DNA of 8,348 nt from RBG-16-66-20 sp035499575 (GTDB lineage Bacteria; Pseudomonadota; Gammaproteobacteria; Burkholderiales; SG8-39). Positions 1-6,524 of this stretch are shown piece by piece. The position numbers and the translations under genes were made by a program. Each line of letters begins with the position of its first letter. Within the stretch, counting starts at the first letter, position 1. The notes beneath the pieces are model-generated. The model made no database searches and had not been told where the DNA came from. It was given only the letters and a program-made list of their open reading frames with translations. The stretch is from assembly GCA_035499575.1 (NCBI GenBank), contig DATJYN010000132.1, positions 1-8,348 on the forward strand. The letters run 5' to 3'.

Positions 1-483
1 ATTCACCCCGCGTCGCGCTGGCGCTTCAAATGCTGGACCGCGGCGGGCAATGCCGAACTGATCGACCGGCTGTCAAGCGGCCATCGCGTAGTCCTGACCG
101 CCGCGCCGCAGGCGGATGAAATGGCGCTGGTAGGGGAAATAGCCTCGAAAACGAAATCGAAGCCCGTGAACCTGGCGGGCAAGCTTTCCATCAAGGAGTT
201 GGGCGCGCTGACCGCGCGCGCGCGCCTGTTCATCGGCGTCGATTCGATGCCGATGCATCTTGCCGCCGCGATGGGCACGCCGGCAGTGGCCCTGTTCGGG
301 CCGAGCGGCGAGTACGAGTGGCGGCCCTGGCGCGTGGCGCATCGCGTGGTCGCCAGCAAGCATCCTTGCCGGCCCTGCGGCAACGACGGCTGCGGCGGCG
401 GCAAGATCAGCGAATGCCTGACCACGCTCGGCGTGGAGCAGGTCTACGCCGCCGCGCAGGAATTGCTGACCAGGGAGCGCTGA
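1..483 (+). CDS. rfaQ: Lipopolysaccharide heptosyltransferase, WaaQ/RfaQ type (GT9), 3' part
   Basis: The reading frame is open from the first base and ends at TGA 481-483, giving the last 160 residues of a glycosyltransferase family 9 protein; the N-terminal acceptor domain lies outside the window. Seen (numbered from the first codon): HPASRWRFKCW at 2-12, which matches the donor-site strand of the heptosyltransferase III (RfaQ/WaaQ) subfamily; the GT9 signature D81-S-M-P-M-H86 followed by AAAMGTPAVALFGPSG; and a cysteine-rich tail with C123, C126, C131 and C139 (HPCRPCG...GC...SECL). Family knowledge: these cytoplasmic enzymes transfer heptose from an ADP-heptose donor to the growing LPS inner core. 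The following gene starts 4 nt after the stop, so the two are probably co-transcribed. The GT9 assignment is secure. The WaaQ subtype rests on the FKCW-type motif, and the acceptor specificity is unknown. Confidence 0.85.
   Translation: MHPASRWRFKCWTAAGNAELIDRLSSGHRVVLTAAPQADEMALVGEIASKTKSKPVNLAGKLSIKELGALTARARLFIGVDSMPMHLAAAMGTPAVALFGPSGEYEWRPWRVAHRVVASKHPCRPCGNDGCGGGKISECLTTLGVEQVYAAAQELLTRER
472..477 (+). promoter_or_regulatory. Ribosome binding site for the GTG-started GT4 gene
   Basis: AGGGAG lies inside the last codons of the upstream heptosyltransferase gene, 10 nt before GTG 488-490. This favours that GTG over the in-frame GTG at 509, although GAGCG at 503-507 lies immediately before the latter. 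Confidence 0.5.
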
Positions 484-487
484 CGGA

Positions 488-1630
488 GTGCGCGCTGCCC
501 CCGAGCGCGTGCGCGTCGCCATCGTCCGGCAACGCTACAACCCCTACGGCGGGGCGGAGCGCTTCATCGAGCGCGCGCTGCCGGCGCTCGAGCGCGCAGG
601 CGCGGAACCGACCCTGATCGCGCGCAGCGCCGACGGCTGGGGCGCGCGGCGCCTGCTCGCCGTGGATCCGTTCCACGTCGGCAACACCTGGCGCGATGCG
701 TCGTTCGCGCGCGCCGCGCGCCGCGCCTGGGAGGCCGGCGGTTTCGACCTGGTGCAGTCGCACGAGCGCATCCCGGGCTGCGACATCTACCGGGCGGGCG
801 ACGGCGTGCATGCCGAATGGCTGGACATCCGGCGCGCCGGCGGCGGCCCGTTCGAGGGCGCAGGCATCGCGCTCAATCCCCACCATCACTATGTCTGCGC
901 GGCCGAGCGCCGCATGTTCGCGGATCCGGCCCTGCGCGCGGTGATCTGCAATTCAGCGATGGTGCGCGGCGAAATCGAACGCCGCTTCGGCGTCGCGGCG
1001 CAGAAGCTGCACGTGATCTACAACGGCGTCGACCTGGAGCATTTCCATCCCGGACAGCGCGCCGGGCTGCGCGCGGCGGCTCGCGCCGAGCTGGGCGCGG
1101 GCGAAAACGAGCGGGTCTTCCTGTTCGTCGGCTCCGGCTTCTGGCGCAAGGGCCTGGATGCGGCGATCGGCGCGCTCGCGCTCTGCGCCGGCGAACCCTT
1201 CCTGCTGGCAGTGGCGGGGCGCGACCGGCAGGCGGGATACTATGCCGGGCTGGCGCGCACCGCCGGCCTCGCCGGCAAGGTAAGGTTCCTGGGCGGGCGC
1301 GACGATGTCCGTCCCCTCTATGCAGCGGCAGATTGCTTTATCCTTCCGACGCGCTACGACCCGTTTCCCGGCACCGTGCTGGAAGCGCTGGCGATGGGAG
1401 TGCCGGCGATCGTCGGTCGGCGCAGCGGCGCCGCCGAAGTGATCCGGCCAGGCAGCGGCTGGATCTGCGAGCCCGGGGACGTCGACGGGCTGGCGCGGCT
1501 CCTGCGCGAAGCGGCGCAGGTCGCGCGCGACGAAACCGCTGGCGGGACTGCGCGCAGCACTGCTGAAAACTACGGACTTGACGACATGACTCGGAAGCTG
1601 ACGGACCTCTATACGGCTCTGCTGGCGTGA
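488..1630 (+). CDS. WaaG-like glycosyltransferase, GT4 family
   Basis: This 380-residue GT-B fold enzyme probably adds a hexose-type sugar to the LPS core in the cytoplasm. Seen: an N-terminal Rossmann-type start with the glycine loop YGGAER (20-25); PGCDIYRAGDGVHAEW in the middle, resembling the PGxDVYxAAD stretch that I recall from E. coli WaaG; the donor-site pair R220/K221 within GSGFWRKG (215-222); and a C-terminal nucleotide-sugar motif DPFPGTVLE, in which D291 takes the place of the first Glu of the GT4 E-x7-E motif and E299 is the second. E. coli WaaG is 374 residues, so the length fits. The start is GTG 488 with AGGGAG upstream; GTG 509 is an alternative that leaves only one residue before the first beta strand. 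The stop overlaps the msbA start as GTGA. In enteric bacteria WaaG uses UDP-glucose, but the donor here cannot be inferred. The GT4 call is firm and the WaaG-like call is good. Confidence 0.87.
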   Translation: MRAAPERVRVAIVRQRYNPYGGAERFIERALPALERAGAEPTLIARSADGWGARRLLAVDPFHVGNTWRDASFARAARRAWEAGGFDLVQSHERIPGCDIYRAGDGVHAEWLDIRRAGGGPFEGAGIALNPHHHYVCAAERRMFADPALRAVICNSAMVRGEIERRFGVAAQKLHVIYNGVDLEHFHPGQRAGLRAAARAELGAGENERVFLFVGSGFWRKGLDAAIGALALCAGEPFLLAVAGRDRQAGYYAGLARTAGLAGKVRFLGGRDDVRPLYAAADCFILPTRYDPFPGTVLEALAMGVPAIVGRRSGAAEVIRPGSGWICEPGDVDGLARLLREAAQVARDETAGGTARSTAENYGLDDMTRKLTDLYTALLA

Positions 1631-3387
1631 GCGCGCCGCCGACCTCGACGGCGCTCTACCTGCGGCTGCTGTCCTACGTGCGGCCCTACGCGAAAGCCTT
1701 CGCGCTGGCCGTACTCGGCATGATCGCCGCCGCCGCGACCGAGCCGCTGCTGCCGGCGCTGATGCAGCCGCTGCTCGACCGCGGCTTCGGGCCGTCCACG
1801 CGCACCATACCCCCGCTGCTGTTCGCCGCCGGCATCGTCGGCGTCTTCGTCCTGCGCGGCTTCCTCTCGTTCAGTTCTTCCTACCTGCTCGCCTGGGTCG
1901 GCAACCGCGTGGTGCTCGACCTGCGCGCCGCCATGTTTGCGCGCCTCGTGCGCTTCCCGGCGCATTACTTCGACGACCATAGTTCCGGCGCGCTGCTCTC
2001 CAAGGTCGCCTACGACGTCAACGGCGTGACCTCGGCGGCGACTTCGGTGCTGACGGTCGCGGTGCAGGATTCGATCAAGGTGGTCGGCCTGCTCGGTTTC
2101 CTGCTCTACCAGAACTGGCGGCTCACGCTGATTGCGATCGCGGTCGGGCCGGCGATCGCGCTGTTCGTGCGGCTGCTGTCGCGGCGCCTGCGCAACATGG
2201 CGCGCGAGGCGCAGACGTCGATGGGCGACCTGGTGCACGTGCTCGAGGAAACCATCGAGTGCCACAAGGTGGTGAAGATCTTCGGCGGCCAGGACTACGA
2301 ATCGCGCCGCTTCGAGCGCGCCAACCAGCGCCTGCGCGGCTTCAACATGCGCCAGACGGTGCCGGCGGCGCTCAGCACGCCGGTCACCCACGGCCTGGCC
2401 GCGGTCGCGGTCGCGATCATCGTCTACGTGGCGCTGGAAGATTCGCTCGGCGCGCGCGCGACGATGGGCGAGTTCGCCTCCTTCATGACGGCGATGCTGA
2501 TGCTGCTCGCGCCGCTCAAGCATCTCACCGAAATCAACGCGCCGCTACAGCGCGGCCTGGCCGCCGCCGAGAGCGTGTTCGCCCTGGTCGACACGCCGGT
2601 GGAAAAGGACGAGGGCAGCGTGCAGATCGCGCGCGCGCGCGGCGAGGTCGAATTCCAGGGCGTGAGCCTGACCTACCCGACGCGCACCGAGCCCGCGCTG
2701 AATTCGGTGAGCTTCAGGATCCAGCCGGGCGAAACCGTGGCGCTGGTGGGCGGCTCGGGCGGCGGCAAGACGACGATCGCCAACCTGCTGCCGCGCTTCT
2801 ACGCGCCCGGCGCGGGCCGCATCCTGCTCGACGGCCACGACATCCAGACGCTCAAGCTGGACAGCCTGCGCGCCAACCTCGCGCTGGTGTCGCAGGACGT
2901 GGTGCTGTTCAACGACACGATCCGCGCCAACATCGCCTACGGCGCCATGGGCGCGGCCGACGAGCGGCAGGTGATCGCCGCCGCCGAAGCGGCCCACGCG
3001 CTGGAATTCATCCGCGAGACGCCGCAGGGCCTGGACACGCTGATCGGCGAGAACGGCATGCGCCTGTCGGGCGGCCAGCGCCAGCGCCTGGCGATTGCGC
3101 GCGCGCTGCTGAAGAACGCGCCGGTGCTGATCCTCGACGAGGCGACCTCGGCGCTCGATTCCGAATCCGAGCGCGTGGTGCAGCAGGCGCTCGAAACGCT
3201 GATGCGCGGGCGCAGCACCCTCGTCATCGCGCACCGGCTGTCGACCATCGAGCGCGCCGACCGCATCCTGGTGCTCGAGCGCGGCCGCATCGTCGAGTCC
3301 GGCACGCACGCCGAGCTGCTCGCGAAGGACGGCACCTACGCCAGGCTGTACCGGATCCAGTTCGCCGCCGAGCACGCCAGGGCATGA
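1627..3387 (+). CDS. msbA: Lipid A export ABC transporter, ATP-binding/permease protein MsbA
   Basis: MsbA is a homodimeric inner-membrane ABC exporter that flips lipid A-core from the cytoplasmic to the periplasmic leaflet using ATP. At 586 residues it is close to E. coli MsbA (582). Seen: six hydrophobic segments at about 24-45, 62-85, 137-157, 163-182, 248-270 and 280-297, with the early loop YFDDHSSGALLSKVAYDVN typical of MsbA. The nucleotide-binding domain follows: Walker A GGSGGGKT (375-382, K381), Q-loop Q423, signature LSGGQ (480-484), Walker B VLILDE (500-505, catalytic E505) and switch H536 in AHRLST. All catalytic residues are present, so it should be active. The start is GTG 1627, overlapping the previous stop (GTGA), which suggests translational coupling. 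It overlaps the next glycosyltransferase by ATGA. Its place inside an LPS glycosyltransferase operon supports MsbA over a generic multidrug exporter. Confidence 0.95.
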   Translation: MSAPPTSTALYLRLLSYVRPYAKAFALAVLGMIAAAATEPLLPALMQPLLDRGFGPSTRTIPPLLFAAGIVGVFVLRGFLSFSSSYLLAWVGNRVVLDLRAAMFARLVRFPAHYFDDHSSGALLSKVAYDVNGVTSAATSVLTVAVQDSIKVVGLLGFLLYQNWRLTLIAIAVGPAIALFVRLLSRRLRNMAREAQTSMGDLVHVLEETIECHKVVKIFGGQDYESRRFERANQRLRGFNMRQTVPAALSTPVTHGLAAVAVAIIVYVALEDSLGARATMGEFASFMTAMLMLLAPLKHLTEINAPLQRGLAAAESVFALVDTPVEKDEGSVQIARARGEVEFQGVSLTYPTRTEPALNSVSFRIQPGETVALVGGSGGGKTTIANLLPRFYAPGAGRILLDGHDIQTLKLDSLRANLALVSQDVVLFNDTIRANIAYGAMGAADERQVIAAAEAAHALEFIRETPQGLDTLIGENGMRLSGGQRQRLAIARALLKNAPVLILDEATSALDSESERVVQQALETLMRGRSTLVIAHRLSTIERADRILVLERGRIVESGTHAELLAKDGTYARLYRIQFAAEHARA

Positions 3388-4481
3388 AGCCGCTGCGCAT
3401 CGTCCACACCGAGTCCTCGCTCGGCTGGGGCGGCCAGGAGATCCGGATCCTCTCGGAATCGCAGGGCCTGCTGCGGCGCGGCCACGACGTGAAGCTGCTG
3501 TGCGCGCCGCAATCGCGCATCCGCGCCGAGGCGGCCAACTGGGGCGTGCCGGTCGTGCCGCTGCCCATCGAGCGCAAGCGGCCGGTCGGCCTGGGCGCGC
3601 TGCACCAGTGGTTCGCCGCCAACCAGAGCGACATCGTCAACACGCACAGCTCGACCGACGCCTGGCTCGCGGCGCTCGCGCTGCTGGCGCACGGCCGGCC
3701 GGTGCGCATGGTGCGCACGCGCCACATCTCGGCGCCGGTGCCGCGCGGGCCGCTGTCGCGCTGGCTCTACATGCGCGCGGCCGCGCGCGTCGTCACCACC
3801 GGCGAAGCGCTCAAGCGCGAGCTGGTGGAGCGCAACGGCTTTCGCGCGACGCGCATCGAGTCGGTGCCCACCGGCATCGACGCCGGGCGCTTCCGGCCGG
3901 GCGAGCGCGCAGCCGCGCGCGCGAAGTTCGGCCTGCCGCAGGACAAGACGCTGGTCGGCATCGTCGCGACGCTGCGCAGCTGGAAGGGCCACGCGCTGCT
4001 GCTCGATGCCATGGCGCAGCTGCCCGCCCAGTTCGAGCTGGTGATCGTCGGCGACGGCCCGCAGCGCGAGGCGCTCGAGAAGAAAATCGAGCAGCTCGGC
4101 CTGCGCGGGCGCGTGCGCATGCAGGGGCAGCAGGCGGACGTGCTGCCCTGGCTGCGTGCGCTCGACATCTTCGCGCTGCCCTCGTATGCCAATGAAGGCG
4201 TGCCGCAGGCGCTGATCCAGGCGATGCTGGTCGAGCTGCCCTGCGTCACCACGGCGGTCGGCGGCATTCCCGAACTCGCCGAGCACGAGCGCACCGCGCT
4301 GGTGGTGCCGCCGCGCGACGCCGGCGCGCTCGCGGCCGCGATCGAGCGGCTCGCGGGCAGCGAAGGCCTGCGCCGCGAACTCGGCGAAGCCGCGCGCAAG
4401 CACTGCGTCGAGGGCTATTCCTACGAGCGCATGCTCGACCGCATGGAAAACGTTTTCCGGAATGTCGCAGGAATTTTCTAG
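3384..4481 (+). CDS. GT4-family glycosyltransferase, probably LPS core
   Basis: This 365-residue GT-B enzyme probably transfers a sugar to LPS core or a linked glycan in the cytoplasm. Seen: the N-terminal motif SSLGWGGQEIR (11-21), whose glycine loop is typical of GT4; RHISAPV from 113; the donor phosphate-binding pair R198 and K201 in LRSWKGH; VIVGDGPQR in the C-terminal domain; and NEGVPQALIQAM, where E271 is the first Glu of the E-x7-E motif but position 279 is Gln rather than Glu. TAVGGIPELAEH then follows as expected. The start is ATG 3384, overlapping the msbA stop by ATGA; a long upstream extension of the frame inside msbA is only a shadow of that gene. The last 20 nt overlap the next gene. 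The sugar donor and acceptor are unknown. The family call is firm. Confidence 0.88.
   Translation: MKPLRIVHTESSLGWGGQEIRILSESQGLLRRGHDVKLLCAPQSRIRAEAANWGVPVVPLPIERKRPVGLGALHQWFAANQSDIVNTHSSTDAWLAALALLAHGRPVRMVRTRHISAPVPRGPLSRWLYMRAAARVVTTGEALKRELVERNGFRATRIESVPTGIDAGRFRPGERAAARAKFGLPQDKTLVGIVATLRSWKGHALLLDAMAQLPAQFELVIVGDGPQREALEKKIEQLGLRGRVRMQGQQADVLPWLRALDIFALPSYANEGVPQALIQAMLVELPCVTTAVGGIPELAEHERTALVVPPRDAGALAAAIERLAGSEGLRRELGEAARKHCVEGYSYERMLDRMENVFRNVAGIF
4445..4458. repeat. Perfect 14-bp AT-rich palindrome
   Basis: GGAAAACGTTTTCC is a perfect inverted repeat without spacer, with 8 A/T and 2 central C/G bases between GG and CC ends. It lies in the last codons of the GT4 gene (coding for Glu-Asn-Val-Phe and flanking bases), 3 nt before the first possible start codon of the next GT9 gene. 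It stands out against the surrounding GC-rich sequence. As RNA it could form only a short hairpin, and no U-tract follows, so it is not a standard terminator. It could be a protein-binding site or chance. Confidence 0.5.
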
Positions 4482-5595
4482 TGCCGTGCACCGGGGCGGC
4501 CGCCTCGCCGGCCGCCTCAGGATATTGCCGCGCGCGCTGGCAAGGCGCTTCCTGCGCGTGCAGCAAAGGCAGCGCCCGGCCGCGCCGCGGCGGATCCTCG
4601 TCGCGCATCACCTGCTTGCGGGCGACGTGCTGATGCTGACGCCGCTGCTCGCGAAGCTGCGCGAGCAGCATCCCGACGCCAATATCGCGCTCGCGGTGCG
4701 CCGCTCGGTGGCCTCCTTGTACTCGGGCCGCCCCTACGGCGTGCGCACGCTGGTCTACGAGCCGCGCGATGCCGCGACGCTGGAGGTATTTTTCGCCGAA
4801 CCGGGCTTCGACCTGGCGCTGGTGCCGGGCGACAACCGCTACAGCTGGCTCGCGGCCGCGGCGGGCGCGCGCTGGATCGTCGCTTTCGGCGGCGACCGGC
4901 CGCCGGCCAAGAGCTGGCCGGTAGACGAACTGCGGCCGTACCGCCAGGTGCCGGCGTCCTGGGGAGACATGGTTGCCGATCTGGTGGACGGCGCGCCGCC
5001 GCATGCCTACCGTCCCGCCGACTGGCCGGCGCCGGCCTGCGCGCCCTTCGCGGCACCGACGGGCCGCTATGCCGTGCTGCACGTCGAAGCGAGCACGGTC
5101 CTGAAGCACTGGGAGGATGCGAAATGGTTTTCCCTCGCCGAAAAGCTCGCCGCGCAGAATATCCAGCCGGTCTGGAGCGCGGGGCCCGCAGGCGACGGCA
5201 TGCTCAAGCGCATCGACCGTGCCGGGCGCTTTCCCGCGCTCGGCGACAAGCTCGACCTCGCGCAACTCTGGAACCTAGTCGCCGGCGCCGCGCTGCTGGT
5301 CTGCCCGGATACCAGCGTGATGCACATGGGCCGCCTCACGGGCACGCCGACCGTCGCGCTGTTCGGCCCGAGCTCGGCGCAGCTGTTCGGCCCCGGCGAA
5401 TTCTGGCGCGACGTGCCGTACCGGGCGGTGACAGTGCCGGATTTCCCCTGCCGCGACCAGAAACGCCTGTTCAAGCGCGAGCTCGCCTGGCTCCGGCGCT
5501 GCCAGCGCACGCCCGCGGAATGCCCGGCGCCGCGCTGCATGCACGGGATCAGTGTCGACGAGGTAGCGCGCGCCGCGGCCGGCCTGCTGCGATGA
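4462..5595 (+). CDS. GT9-family (heptosyltransferase-like) glycosyltransferase, divergent
   Basis: This 377-residue protein has the two-domain GT9 layout. Seen: a basic N-terminal extension of about 43 residues, then ILVAHHLLAGDVLMLTPLL with the catalytic-type Asp at D55; in the C-terminal domain, a donor-site stretch with K215 followed by HW; the GT9 signature in the variant form D283-T-S-V-M-H288; GTPTVALFGPSS; and a cysteine-rich tail with C330, C347, C354 and C359 ending in CMHGI. Family knowledge: GT9 enzymes such as WaaC, WaaF and WaaQ use ADP-heptose, but more distant members may use other donors. The start may be ATG 4462 (20-nt overlap with the previous gene) or GTG 4486. The stop overlaps the next gene as ATGA. 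The basic extension could help membrane association, which is inference. The family is clear; the substrate is not. Confidence 0.85.
   Translation: MSQEFSSAVHRGGRLAGRLRILPRALARRFLRVQQRQRPAAPRRILVAHHLLAGDVLMLTPLLAKLREQHPDANIALAVRRSVASLYSGRPYGVRTLVYEPRDAATLEVFFAEPGFDLALVPGDNRYSWLAAAAGARWIVAFGGDRPPAKSWPVDELRPYRQVPASWGDMVADLVDGAPPHAYRPADWPAPACAPFAAPTGRYAVLHVEASTVLKHWEDAKWFSLAEKLAAQNIQPVWSAGPAGDGMLKRIDRAGRFPALGDKLDLAQLWNLVAGAALLVCPDTSVMHMGRLTGTPTVALFGPSSAQLFGPGEFWRDVPYRAVTVPDFPCRDQKRLFKRELAWLRRCQRTPAECPAPRCMHGISVDEVARAAAGLLR
4468..4472 (+). promoter_or_regulatory. Possible ribosome binding site bearing on the GT9 start
   Basis: CAGGA lies 13 nt before GTG 4486-4488 and downstream of ATG 4462. If it is used, the GT9 protein starts at GTG 4486 and is 8 residues shorter than the ATG 4462 version. 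The spacing is longer than ideal, so the choice stays open. Confidence 0.3.
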
Positions 5596-6524
5596 AGCGG
5601 GTGCTGCTTAACTTCCGCGGCGGCTTCGCCGGGCTGCGCGAAGGCTTCGAGGCGCTTGGCTGCGAGGTGATCGAAAACCAGTGGGCGCCGGAGCCCGCGA
5701 TGCTGGAAGGCGCGGCGCTCCAGGTCGCCGATTTCGTGGATTGCGCGCGAAGCGTTCGGCGTACGCTCGGGCTGCGTCGGCGCCTGGCTGCCGCGCGCGT
5801 GCCGTTCATCGCGCTGAACCGGGATGCGCCATTCAATCGCGGCGTGCATCCGCTGCGCCTGGCCGCGCTGCGCTGGCTCCAGCCCTTCGACGCCTACGCC
5901 TCGCACTCGATGCAGGATGCGGGCCGCTACGCGCGTCGCGCGCTGTATTGTCCGAACGCCGCGCGCGAATCCGCTTATCACGCATCCGATGAAGAAATCG
6001 CGGCGCTGCGCGACCCGGCCGGGTACCGATGGGACGTGTCCTTTCTCGGCAACCTCGACGCCGTACGCTACCGCGAGCACGCGAGGCGCGTGGAATTCCT
6101 GCGGGCGCTCGAGTCGAGGCTGGCCGCGCTCGGCATCAGCACCGCGTTCCGGGACGGGACTGGCCTGTCCGCGGGAGAGCAGGTTGACGTCATCCGCGCG
6201 AGCCGCATCAATCTTTCGGCGATCGCCGCCTGCGACGCGGGCGCCGAGCCGAGCTGGGGCCTGCCCGAGCGCTGCTATGGCGTGCCCGCGTGCGGCGGCT
6301 TCCTGCTGTCGGACCGGCGCCGGCACATGGCGGAGGATTTCGCCGACGACGAGCGCGCCGAGTACGACGGCCTGGAAGACTGCGTGCGCAAGATCCGCCA
6401 TTACCTGGCCCATTTCGGCGAAGCGCGCGCCATCGCCGAGCGCGCGCGGGCGCGCGTGGCGCGCGACCACGGCTACCGGAGCCGCGCCGGCCGGCTGCTA
6501 GACTGCGCTCGCCATGCTCGATGA
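5592..6524 (+). CDS. CgeB-like glycosyltransferase
   Basis: The 310-residue protein resembles the CgeB/Glyco_trans_1_2 group of GT-B enzymes (named after a Bacillus spore coat gene but widespread in polysaccharide loci). Seen: an N-terminal strand MKRVLLNFRGG; a central region with NRDAPFNRGVHPLRL and FDAYASHSMQDA; DVSFLGNL at 148-155, typical of the family before the donor-binding domain; LPERCYGVPACGGFLLSD with E226 as the likely nucleotide-sugar contact; and a C-terminal helix ending in HGYRSRAGRLL. No signal peptide or membrane segment is visible, so it should be cytoplasmic. The start is ATG 5592, overlapping the previous stop by ATGA, and the end overlaps the ligase gene by 11 nt. It probably adds a sugar to the LPS core, but donor, linkage and acceptor are unknown. 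The family assignment rests on motif memory, not on a search. Confidence 0.75.
   Translation: MKRVLLNFRGGFAGLREGFEALGCEVIENQWAPEPAMLEGAALQVADFVDCARSVRRTLGLRRRLAAARVPFIALNRDAPFNRGVHPLRLAALRWLQPFDAYASHSMQDAGRYARRALYCPNAARESAYHASDEEIAALRDPAGYRWDVSFLGNLDAVRYREHARRVEFLRALESRLAALGISTAFRDGTGLSAGEQVDVIRASRINLSAIAACDAGAEPSWGLPERCYGVPACGGFLLSDRRRHMAEDFADDERAEYDGLEDCVRKIRHYLAHFGEARAIAERARARVARDHGYRSRAGRLLDCARHAR
6496..6504 (+). promoter_or_regulatory. Possible extended -10 promoter element before the ligase gene
   Basis: TGCTAGACT matches the extended -10 form TG-N-TANACT and ends 9 nt before ATG 6514. No convincing -35 box is seen. Transcription from it would give an almost leaderless mRNA. It lies within the coding sequence of the CgeB-like gene and could be chance. 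Confidence 0.2.

Noticed and set aside
211..225. Alternating GC run that could be Z-DNA-forming or a slippage tract
   Set aside because: Short CG runs of this kind recur across the window and simply encode Ala-Arg stretches in GC-rich codons; the reading frame is intact.
1578..1615. TTGACG and TATACG resembling -35 and -10 boxes just before msbA
   Set aside because: The spacer is 26 nt, far from the usual 16-18, and both lie inside the coding sequence of the WaaG-like gene.
2545..3375. A 276-codon open frame on the minus strand inside msbA
   Set aside because: It lies opposite the ATPase domain of MsbA, whose Walker and signature motifs prove the + strand reading.
2259..3383. Upstream extension of the second GT4 reading frame inside msbA
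   Set aside because: The extension is an Arg/Ala-rich out-of-frame shadow of msbA. GT4 homology begins at ATG 3384, which also forms an ATGA overlap with the msbA stop.
5067..6470. A 467-codon open frame on the minus strand, opposite the GT9 and CgeB-like genes
   Set aside because: It spans the junction of two well-supported + strand genes, has low-complexity composition and no family motif. It is a GC-driven shadow frame.
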